NCBI GenBank assembly: GCA_001801485.1 | Contig: MGXV01000040.1 | Location: forward strand, 187,596 to 193,932 | Direction of reading: 5' to 3' | DNA length: 6,337 nucleotides | From: Gammaproteobacteria bacterium RIFCSPHIGHO2_12_FULL_37_14 | GTDB taxonomy: Bacteria > Pseudomonadota > Gammaproteobacteria > DSM-16500 | Shown: positions 1-4,467 of the stretch, piece by piece | Position numbering within the stretch: position 1 is the stretch's first letter | Layout: every line of letters starts with the position of its first letter | Made by a program: the position numbers and the translations under genes | Notes under the pieces: generated by a model | The model's database searches: none | Seen by the model: only the letters and a program-made list of their open reading frames with translations | Told to the model about the DNA's origin: nothing

Positions 1-1260
1 AGCACCACCCATTATTTTTCCCCACTCGCGATTCAACCCTTTAATTTTTTGATTAGTGTTGTTAAGTTTCGATATATTATCAAGACTTGGATCCATGATG
101 ACATTTGTCGTTTGGCGGATAGAAAGAGTGAATAATGGCAGATCTTTTTCAGGTACTTTATCTTGTAGTACGGTTGCTTTAGCATGATTCAAAATTTCTT
201 GACCTTCTTTAGCTAACAGATAGTTCTTTGGGGAGTTAATAGTTGTTTCTAGAGTTTTGAAAGTTACCTGTAAGGTTATTGTTTGTATGTTGGCATCTTC
301 CTGTAAAGCATCTTTTTTTGCTTGATTCAAACTTTCCAGAATTGCTTGTTTGGAAGAATCATTTTCAGGATTGTTCATGGCTATTTGCAAAGCTTTGCAA
401 GCAATATCTAGGCTAATCACAGAAATTGGAAGATTTGATAATTCTTTATTAAATTGTCGACCTATTTGTTGATATGTAGAATTACTTTTATGATTATAAA
501 GTTCATTATTAACCTCACTATAAACTCGATCATAATTTTTTATGGCTTGGTATTCAACATAAGCAATTAGCGCATCATAAATTAATTTCTCAGATTTTTT
601 TAATCCATTCTGTTCTTCTGGCATTAAGCTAGACAAACTTGATCCCATTCTATTCTTAGTATTATAAATATTGTTTAGCTCATTATCTGAAGTAGCATCA
701 ATTTTTGTTAACGTAGCCAAAAGAGCTTGCGGAGTATCAAAATGACGGCATGATGTGTGTGGAACACAGCAGCCAGTTTTGCGTATTGCTTCGCGCATTT
801 TCTCTGTGATACTTCCACGACGTAGATGATCAGCCTGGCCTGTTTCTGGAAAGACTAAGCCTTCAAATGCATTTTCATCTAACTTGTCTAGAGAATATTT
901 ATTTTCGGAATGATTAGAAATATATATTTCATTCCCTTTTTTTATCAAAACAGGTAGCGTACTATCTTTTCTTTTTTCCAAAAAAGAGTCGTCTATTACT
1001 TGTTCTTCGCTTATTGTCATCAAGTGGTAGGGAAGTCGTTTTTCTTCGCAATGATTTTGAAGTGGGGTTAGATTATTAATAGATTCGAGTGCATTAAATG
1101 CTTCTAGTAAGAATTCATTTTTATCCTGATCATCACCATCAAAGAAATATTTTTTAAGCAAGCGAGTACGCAGCTTTTTACTATCATTACTGCAAGTCTG
1201 CAATTTCTGTAAGTGTGTTCGAATCAATTCTCGGTTATCAGGTTGAATTGGATTTGTCAT
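1..1260 (-). CDS. Partial CDS: paralogue of the adjacent 527-aa putative effector (C-terminus beyond the window)
   Basis: An uninterrupted minus-strand frame starts at ATG 1258-1260 and stays open to base 1, giving 420 codons (MTNPIQPDNRELIRTHLQKL...LNREWGKIMGGA). No stop is reached, so the gene continues to the left. The start is preceded by AAAGAG, about 10 nt upstream. I do not recognise the N-terminal ~280 residues; they are hydrophilic, with a Cys/His-rich patch at about 163-173 (GCCVPHTSCRH). Residues ~284-420 align with the C-terminal module of the neighbour: shared VPEKDLPLF (369-377) and NREWGKIMGGA (410-420). In the neighbour this module leads directly into a glycine-rich hydrophobic hairpin, so the missing end probably encodes membrane segments. 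It lies 75 bp downstream of the neighbour in the same direction, probably in one operon with a possible extra internal promoter. The coding call is strong; the effector role is inferred. Confidence 0.88.
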   Translation of the reverse strand, partial: MTNPIQPDNRELIRTHLQKLQTCSNDSKKLRTRLLKKYFFDGDDQDKNEFLLEAFNALESINNLTPLQNHCEEKRLPYHLMTISEEQVIDDSFLEKRKDSTLPVLIKKGNEIYISNHSENKYSLDKLDENAFEGLVFPETGQADHLRRGSITEKMREAIRKTGCCVPHTSCRHFDTPQALLATLTKIDATSDNELNNIYNTKNRMGSSLSSLMPEEQNGLKKSEKLIYDALIAYVEYQAIKNYDRVYSEVNNELYNHKSNSTYQQIGRQFNKELSNLPISVISLDIACKALQIAMNNPENDSSKQAILESLNQAKKDALQEDANIQTITLQVTFKTLETTINSPKNYLLAKEGQEILNHAKATVLQDKVPEKDLPLFTLSIRQTTNVIMDPSLDNISKLNNTNQKIKGLNREWGKIMGGA

Positions 1261-1288
1261 GGTGTTATCACTCTTTACTGAATTTGAA

Positions 1289-1329
1289 TTAATGCTTTCT
1301 ATTATAGAGTGATTAGCTTAATGCTTTCT
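1289..1329. repeat. 12-bp direct repeat pair between the tandem paralogues
   Basis: TTAATGCTTTCT occurs at 1289-1300 and again at 1318-1329, a 29-bp offset. Each copy is followed by a TATAG-like string (ATTATAG and TATAG). The pair lies in the 75-bp gap between the two minus-strand genes, partly overlapping the candidate internal promoter. Confidence 0.7.
1301..1306 (-). promoter_or_regulatory. Candidate internal -10 box for the 420+-aa gene
   Basis: On the minus strand this reads TATAAT, a perfect sigma-70 -10 hexamer about 40 nt upstream of the ATG. No good -35 is visible at 16-18 nt spacing (AGAAAG-like). It may be a weak or activator-dependent promoter that lets the second gene be expressed independently, or chance in AT-rich DNA. 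Confidence 0.3.
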
Positions 1330-1335
1330 TATAGG

Positions 1336-2919
1336 CTATGTTTTCGCTTTTTTTGATTGATAGGTTTCGAGGACATTTTCCTCTGACAGGGTGATATTTC
1401 CCTTACGTTTACGATGAGTAAATAAGCCTGCTCCAACGGTGACGCTTGCGCCGAGTGCTGTGCTACCAATCAAGCTAACGCCAAGAGCGCCTAACAATAA
1501 GCTAATGGGTGTACCCGTTCCCACAGTAACCACAGCAGTGGCTAGCGAGGCTAAAATTAGGGTAGAACCTAACACCACACCTAGCGCGCCGCCCATCATT
1601 TTGCCCCATTCACGGTTAATACCATAGATTTCTTTAGCGGTCTTTTTAAGTGCCTGATAAGTTTTTTCACTTGGATTTTTTACTAAAGCCGCATTGTCTT
1701 TGAGAGCTCTTGTGAGTAATGGCATGTCATCCGTGGGAACCTTATTATCTATTACGGCTTGTCTAGCTGTCTTAAGAGCAGAACCGCTGACTGTTGCTAA
1801 TGCCGCTTTCAACGGATTTTTATCATCAGATGCATTTGTAATAGCTTGTTCAAGCTCTGCGCAAGCGAGATGAAATTGGTCGTCTCTAATATTCGGAAGT
1901 GAAGGTAGGCAATCCATTATTTGGCCATAGGGAAAGTTTTTCCCCCATTCAGTATTCATGGTTGCTTCAACAGTTTTTCCCAGAGCATTGAAGTTCGTAT
2001 TACTCGCCTCTTTTACGAGATCTATGATTTGTGTGATAGTTCGCATGAAAAGTGACATGTCTTTCCGTGGAACTTTATCTACAACTTCCTCGGCTTTCAC
2101 AAGAGTGGCTTGGCTAGCTGTTGCTAATTTTAATAAATCAGGGTGAGTTTGAATTTCCGATGTTTTGATTATTTCTTCAAGATCTTTGCGAGCTTTTATT
2201 GTTTTTTGTTTTACGAGGGCCTTGTTTTTTTCGGGGATGATGATCTCAAGTTCTTCCTTATCTCGCGCGAGTTCTGCTTTTTCATACTCATTTTGTGTAT
2301 TTTCAGCATCGCTTTTAAGAGATGGTAGACTAAGTGTAGTGTTAAGCTGTGTAGTGTTAAGCTCATTGATCAGTTCGTTAAGATTTTTTTGAAATGCAAG
2401 ACTGGGAGCGTAATTAGGTGAGCTTAAATGAATATCACGTAGCCTAGGACTAACTCTTTGACCACTCTTGTATATAAGGTCTATGGCTTGTATTTTTTCC
2501 TCAGTATCTTCTATATCTTGAATCTTTCTTGCGTCGTCCGCATGTTTCAGTATTACGTAATTCTGTGCAACCCAAATAGCAGAATCCAGTATGATCAATT
2601 CTCGTGGGCTGATTAATGCTTGAGCATCCAGGCCAAAAGTTTCTCTAGTTGCATTAGCGCGCCCAATATCCATAGTGATATTATATTTTGTGCATTGTTT
2701 ACTATTTATTGAGCCATCTGGGTTAAATGCGTCAAAAATTTCAGCTGTAGAAAGGCTGTAAGTTTCGCGCGGTGTTGGGAGGACACCGCCGTCATTCATA
2801 TCAACATGAAAAAATATTGTTTGCCGATCATATACTGCAAGTTCAATTAAGTCTTTATTGTTTAAAATTTTATTCAGAAATTCTAAAAACTCTTTTTCCA
2901 GTTGAGTTTTATTAAGCAT
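1336..2919 (-). CDS. Putative Dot/Icm-type effector: coiled coil, duplicated internal module and C-terminal hydrophobic hairpin
   Basis: 527 aa from ATG 2917-2919. The frame also allows a GTG at 2929-2931, but that codon lies inside the Shine-Dalgarno sequence AAGGTGGAG, which sits 6 nt before the ATG, so ATG is preferred. I do not recognise a family. Visible regions in ATG numbering: an N-terminal domain of unknown fold (1-~195); a charged, probable coiled-coil stretch (~200-255); module A (~247-332, with VPRKDM and NTEWGK); module B (~356-444, with VPTDDM and NREWGKMMGG); two hydrophobic Gly/Ala-rich segments (~443-467 and ~473-500) typical of a membrane hairpin; and a basic HRKRKG. The tail LSEENVLETYQSKKAKT has Glu at -15, -14 and -10 from the end, matching the E-block placement known for Legionella Dot/Icm substrates. 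Module B is shared with the downstream paralogue. Secretion and membrane insertion are inferred. Confidence 0.9.
   Translation of the reverse strand: MLNKTQLEKEFLEFLNKILNNKDLIELAVYDRQTIFFHVDMNDGGVLPTPRETYSLSTAEIFDAFNPDGSINSKQCTKYNITMDIGRANATRETFGLDAQALISPRELIILDSAIWVAQNYVILKHADDARKIQDIEDTEEKIQAIDLIYKSGQRVSPRLRDIHLSSPNYAPSLAFQKNLNELINELNTTQLNTTLSLPSLKSDAENTQNEYEKAELARDKEELEIIIPEKNKALVKQKTIKARKDLEEIIKTSEIQTHPDLLKLATASQATLVKAEEVVDKVPRKDMSLFMRTITQIIDLVKEASNTNFNALGKTVEATMNTEWGKNFPYGQIMDCLPSLPNIRDDQFHLACAELEQAITNASDDKNPLKAALATVSGSALKTARQAVIDNKVPTDDMPLLTRALKDNAALVKNPSEKTYQALKKTAKEIYGINREWGKMMGGALGVVLGSTLILASLATAVVTVGTGTPISLLLGALGVSLIGSTALGASVTVGAGLFTHRKRKGNITLSEENVLETYQSKKAKT
1399..1593 (-). other. 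Glycine-rich double hydrophobic segment of the 527-aa protein
   Basis: Residues ~443-507 are almost free of charge and rich in Gly, Ala, Val, Leu and Ser. A Gly-Thr-Gly-Thr-Pro turn near the middle divides them into two spans of about 22-28 residues, and HRKRKG follows. Small residues recur at spacings of 3-4, as in tightly packed transmembrane hairpins. The likely role is anchoring in a membrane, possibly a host membrane if the protein is secreted. This is inferred from composition only. Confidence 0.6.
1588..1854 (-). repeat. Protein-level repeat, module B of the 527-aa protein
   Basis: Residues ~356-444. The landmarks are VPTDDMPLLTRAL and, about 30 residues later, INREWGKMMGG. It matches module A of the same protein and the last ~135 residues visible in the downstream paralogue, where LDIACKALQIAMNNP corresponds to FHLACAELEQAITNA. 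It is mostly predicted helix and is the best conserved of the three copies in the window. Confidence 0.7.
1924..2181 (-). repeat. Protein-level repeat, module A (degenerate copy)
   Basis: Residues ~247-332. VPRKDMSLFMRTITQIIDLV aligns without gaps to VPTDDMPLLTRALKDNAALV of module B, and NTEWGKNFPYG corresponds to NREWGKMMGGA. The landmark-to-landmark spacing is alike in both copies. Module A is not followed by hydrophobic residues, so only module B leads into the membrane hairpin. Confidence 0.6.
2334..2363 (-). repeat. 15-bp perfect tandem duplication inside the coding region
   Basis: The plus-strand unit GTGTAGTGTTAAGCT occurs twice head to tail. Being 15 bp, it keeps the frame and yields the repeated peptide LNTT(Q/L) within the 527-aa protein. 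The identical copies suggest a recent slippage event. Confidence 0.9.
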
Positions 2920-2925
2920 CTCAGA

Positions 2926-2934
2926 CTCCACCTT
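2926..2934 (-). promoter_or_regulatory. Ribosome binding site that decides the start of the 527-aa gene
   Basis: On the minus strand AAGGTGGAG lies 6 nt before ATG 2917-2919. An upstream in-frame GTG falls inside this motif and would itself lack a ribosome binding site, so the shorter product is favoured. Confidence 0.75.
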
Positions 2935-2960
2935 TCTAATAAGTTATTTCTAATTGATAT

Positions 2961-2994
2961 AGTATAGATGATGTTTAATTAACGGATTATTAAG
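2961..2994 (-). promoter_or_regulatory. Candidate PmrA-type promoter (tandem TTAA box plus -10) of the minus-strand operon
   Basis: On the minus strand CTTAATAATCCGTTAATTAA (2975-2994) consists of two 9-mers separated by 2 nt, with TTAA cores 11 bp apart. This resembles the Legionella/Coxiella PmrA tandem consensus, cTTAATATT-N2-cTTAATATT. The first half matches 8 of 9 and the second at least its TTAAT core. A -10-like TATACT (2961-2966) begins 16 nt after the start of the second TTAA, giving a leader of about 35 nt. If real, the operon is under PmrAB control, like many Dot/Icm effector genes. AT-rich DNA can produce such matches by chance. Confidence 0.5.
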
Positions 2995-3164
2995 GGATTT
3001 CACCGGACAGAAATAATTTGAAATAATAATGATATGAGCCCATATATAGCCAAAATCGAATTTTAGTTATATCTCCAAAAATTACCATGGTTATCAATGA
3101 CATGTATAAAATATTTCAAACAATCAGGTGAAAGTGAGGACAGATCATGTGCTTCCTACAAAGG

Positions 3165-3173
3165 TGTTATAAT
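3165..3173 (+). promoter_or_regulatory. Candidate extended -10 promoter (P1) of the two-gene cassette
   Basis: TGTTATAAT is a perfect TGn-TATAAT extended -10, which can work without a good -35; TCATGT at 3145-3150 is poor. Transcription would start near 3180, inside the 18-bp palindrome, so a protein bound there could block it. Confidence 0.4.
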
Positions 3174-3174
3174 G

Positions 3175-3192
3175 TGTTGACAAATGTCAACA
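3175..3192. promoter_or_regulatory. 18-bp palindromic operator over the -35 box
   Basis: TGTTGACAAATGTCAACA has two perfect 8-bp arms separated by AA. It covers the -35 of P2 and the predicted start of P1, so a bound dimer would block both. The natural candidate ligand is the HTH protein encoded second in the cassette, in line with autorepression in toxin-antitoxin operons. The palindrome is directly visible; the ligand is inferred. Confidence 0.7.
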
Positions 3193-3204
3193 TTCCTGTA
3201 TACT
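3177..3204 (+). promoter_or_regulatory. Sigma-70 promoter (P2) of the HicA-like/HTH cassette
   Basis: TTGACA at 3177-3182 is a perfect -35. After a 16-bp spacer, TATACT at 3199-3204 matches the -10 at 5 of 6 positions. The predicted start near 3211 leaves a short leader of about 17 nt before ATG 3228. The -35 lies inside the palindromic operator. Confidence 0.75.
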
Positions 3205-3227
3205 AATAATTTAGGTAAAAAAGATCA

Positions 3228-3470
3228 ATGGATAAACGGAAAAAGCAGCAAAATAAGGTTATTGAAAAGGGAATTCAATATGCAGAAGCTCATAAGTGGA
3301 GATATAAAAAAGCAGGGGGATCAGCCCATGCTTGGGGACGTATGCTTTGTCCTTTAAAAGAGCGGAACGGATGCAGTATGTCCATATGGTCAACGCCACG
3401 TGATGCTGATGTGCACGCCAAACAGATCAGGAGACGTGTGGATTCTTGTCCACATAAAGAGGAAAATTAA
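3228..3470 (+). CDS. Small HicA-like protein, putative toxin of a toxin-antitoxin-like pair
   Basis: 80 aa, basic. The predicted layout is helix (~8-22), strand (WRYKKA), strand (AWGRMLCP), strand (CSMSIWST), helix (~58-73). This alpha-beta-beta-beta-alpha order is that of the double-stranded-RNA-binding fold of HicA toxins. GGSAHAW (30-36) sits where HicA has its conserved Gly-Ser-His segment, so His34 is the candidate catalytic residue. Cys41-Pro, Cys49 and Cys74-Pro-His76 could form a metal site, which classical HicA lacks. It is translated from ATG 3228 with only a weak AGG upstream. The gene ends 2 nt before the HTH gene, and toxin-first order is typical of hicAB. The assignment rests on motif and fold reasoning, so it could instead be an uncharacterised nucleic-acid-binding protein. 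Confidence 0.7.
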   Translation: MDKRKKQQNKVIEKGIQYAEAHKWRYKKAGGSAHAWGRMLCPLKERNGCSMSIWSTPRDADVHAKQIRRRVDSCPHKEEN

Positions 3471-3472
3471 TT

Positions 3473-4030
3473 ATGAAAACTGTATCTAAAACTTATCAAT
3501 TTACACTTGTACTCAAGAACATTGATGAAAACACCCCTAATCTTGAAGATAGCTTGTATGAAGCAGGATGTGATGATGCATTGATCAACTTTAGAAATGG
3601 CACTGTTTATTTAGATTTTGACCGAAAAGCATCATCGCTGGAACAGGCGGTTTTATCTGCTATTAAGAATGTTGAATCTGCATCCATTAATGCAACGGTT
3701 TCAGCGGTGGCACCAGAAAATTGGGTTACTGAATCTGAGGTAGCTAAGCGTCTTGAAATTAAACGACAAGCTGTTTCTTTGTGGGTTAAAGGGGAAAGAA
3801 GAAAAGCTTTTCCAAAACCGGTAATGAAATTGGCTGATAAATCTCCTTTATGGAAATGGCATGAAATTACCGAATGGCTTTACAGAAATAAATTAATCCG
3901 GGAGAAAGAGTTAGTAACTAATGCGGCTTTTTTAGAAAATGTGAATGCTGTTTTAGAAGAAAGAGATATTAAAACAAGGAAATACCGTCATGGGTTGTTA
4001 AAAAAATTAGAAAGTCGCGCACAAAGTTAA
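3473..4030 (+). CDS. HTH DNA-binding protein, putative antitoxin and autorepressor
   Basis: 185 aa. AAGAGG lies about 10 nt before the ATG, and the gene starts 2 nt after the upstream stop, so the two are translationally linked. Residues ~5-70 form a small alpha/beta domain with AGCDDALINFRNGTVYLDFD (31-50), a signature I associate with a family of small HTH regulators. Residues ~85-137 form a MerR/AlpA-like helix-turn-helix: VTESEVAKRLEIKRQAVSLW, then FPKPV and PLWKWHEITEWL, the usual wing and final helix. The remaining ~45 residues are charged helix and may bind the partner. The likely role is to neutralise the small upstream protein and repress the cassette through the palindrome at 3175-3192. 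DNA binding is well supported; the antitoxin role is inferred from operon layout. Confidence 0.8.
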   Translation: MKTVSKTYQFTLVLKNIDENTPNLEDSLYEAGCDDALINFRNGTVYLDFDRKASSLEQAVLSAIKNVESASINATVSAVAPENWVTESEVAKRLEIKRQAVSLWVKGERRKAFPKPVMKLADKSPLWKWHEITEWLYRNKLIREKELVTNAAFLENVNAVLEERDIKTRKYRHGLLKKLESRAQS

Positions 4031-4061
4031 TGTTGTACGAGTTCTGAGTGCATAGAATAGA

Positions 4062-4079
4062 TGATAATAGAAATTATCA
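4062..4079 (+). other. Small AT-rich hairpin downstream of the HTH gene
   Basis: TGATAAT-AGAA-ATTATCA is a perfect 7-bp stem with a 4-nt loop, 31 nt after the stop. It has no GC core and no following T-run, so it is a poor intrinsic terminator. It may instead slow 3' exonucleases or be incidental. Confidence 0.35.
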
Positions 4080-4131
4080 ATTAGTTAATAAGGGTACCAG
4101 CAAGAATCGTCCATATATGCAACACAAACTT

Positions 4132-4139
4132 GAATTTAT
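4132..4139 (+). repeat. Left 8-bp target-site duplication
   Basis: GAATTTAT directly abuts the left terminal inverted repeat of the 161-bp element and is identical to the copy at 4301-4308. Confidence 0.75.
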
Positions 4140-4153
4140 GTAACTCCCTAGGT

Positions 4154-4162
4154 TGTGGATAA
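4154..4162 (-). promoter_or_regulatory. Single DnaA-box match in the element
   Basis: The minus strand reads TTATCCACA, the perfect strong DnaA box. It lies in the loop of the CCCTAG/CTAGGG hairpin near the left end of the element. It stands alone, with no cluster, no DUE-like repeats and no replication genes nearby, so this is not an origin. It may be chance or a host-factor site within the element. Confidence 0.3.
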
Positions 4163-4194
4163 ACTAGGGTTAGTTTTGTAACAAAATACGTGAT

Positions 4195-4287
4195 TGTCAT
4201 CCTGAGCACTGTTTTTTAGTGCGAAGGATCTCGTTTTTTTAAATAAATCGAGATCCTTCGTCGCAAAAAGCGCTCCTCAGGATGACA
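4195..4287. repeat. GTCATCCTGAG-type long palindrome with side hairpins
   Basis: The outer stem is TGTCATCCTGAG (4195-4206) with CTCAGGATGACA (4276-4287). The inner stem is CGAAGGATCTCG (4222-4233) with CGAGATCCTTCG (4249-4260), and the loop is T/A-rich. Between the stems each arm has its own small hairpin: GCACT/AGTGC (4205-4221) on the left and CGC/GCG (4262-4272) on the right, so a single strand could fold into a cross-shaped structure. Repeats with the core GTCATCCTGAGC...GCGAAGGATCT are common intergenic repeats in many bacterial genomes. Here it is nested inside the 161-bp element. Confidence 0.85.
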
Positions 4288-4300
4288 TCTGGGGAGTTAC

Positions 4301-4308
4301 GAATTTAT
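4301..4308 (+). repeat. Right 8-bp target-site duplication
   Basis: GAATTTAT starts at the base after the right terminal inverted repeat and is identical to 4132-4139. Confidence 0.75.
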
Positions 4309-4365
4309 TTTGATTAAACCATATTGTTTTTGCCAGCAGCGCAATTCATTTATAGGTGTCCTTAA

Positions 4366-4402
4366 TTTAAATAAGAATTAATAGATAGAATATTGCTATG
4401 AA
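4366..4402 (+). promoter_or_regulatory. Candidate promoter of the ankyrin gene with a weak PmrA-like tandem TTAA motif
   Basis: Two TTAA cores (4367-4370 and 4378-4381) are 11 bp apart, the spacing of the Legionella/Coxiella PmrA tandem repeat, with a partial match around each (TTTAAATAA and ATTAATAGA). Downstream TGCTATGAA (4394-4402) could be an extended -10; its TATGAA matches TATAAT at 4 of 6. The leader would be about 60 nt. The region is very AT-rich, so chance is a real alternative. Confidence 0.3.
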
Positions 4403-4467
4403 AATGATGCATTCGATGCTGTATTTTTATTATTTTATAATGAGATCACAAATGGGGAGCGCCACAC

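Larger units (their letters stand above)
2920..3227. other. Divergent intergenic region
   Basis: This 308-bp gap separates the minus-strand operon from the plus-strand two-gene cassette. The left end holds the ribosome binding site, -10 and candidate PmrA box of the former. The right end holds two promoters and the palindromic operator of the latter. I see no ORF, tRNA or strong hairpin in the AT-rich middle (about 3000-3160). Confidence 0.7.
4140..4300. mobile_element. 161-bp MITE-like non-autonomous element
   Basis: The ends are perfect 9-bp inverted repeats, GTAACTCCC (4140-4148) and GGGAGTTAC (4292-4300), flanked immediately by identical 8-bp direct repeats GAATTTAT. That combination is the signature of transposition with an 8-bp target duplication. 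No transposase frame is present. IS66-family elements are known for 8-bp duplications and ends beginning GTAA, so an IS66-like transposase acting in trans is a candidate; this is a weak inference. Inside are a CCCTAG/CTAGGG hairpin (4146-4169), a TTTTG/CAAAA hairpin (4174-4186) and the large GTCATCCTGAG-type palindrome. Confidence 0.65.
4031..4467. other. Intergenic region holding a MITE-like insertion and the ankyrin-gene promoter
   Basis: This 437-bp gap has no credible ORF. About 110 nt of unremarkable AT-rich DNA with one weak hairpin is followed by the inverted-repeat element (4140-4300) between its direct repeats. The last ~160 nt carry the candidate promoter, leader and ribosome binding site of the ankyrin gene. 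With the element and one direct repeat removed, the gap would be 268 bp. Confidence 0.75.

Noticed and set aside
1439..2392. Several plus-strand open frames of 60-75 codons opposite the 527-aa gene
   Set aside because: They lie antisense to a long well-supported gene, lack ribosome binding sites, have low-complexity Ser/Phe-rich translations and overlap one another.
2920..2931. GTG start giving a 531-aa product for the minus-strand gene
   Set aside because: The GTG lies within the Shine-Dalgarno sequence AAGGTGGAG, which is ideally spaced for the ATG at 2917-2919.
3084..3096. ACCATGGT palindrome in TTACCATGGTTA as an operator
   Set aside because: The symmetry covers only 8 bp, it lies far from both promoters, and a palindrome of this length is expected by chance.
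4146..4190. A replication origin around the DnaA box
   Set aside because: There is only one box, no cluster or AT-rich 13-mer array and no dnaA/dnaN/rep gene nearby.
4222..4260. The strong inner stem as an intrinsic terminator
   Set aside because: Neither strand shows a T-run directly after the stem. The T-rich tract is in the loop, and the structure is better explained as a repeat within a mobile element.
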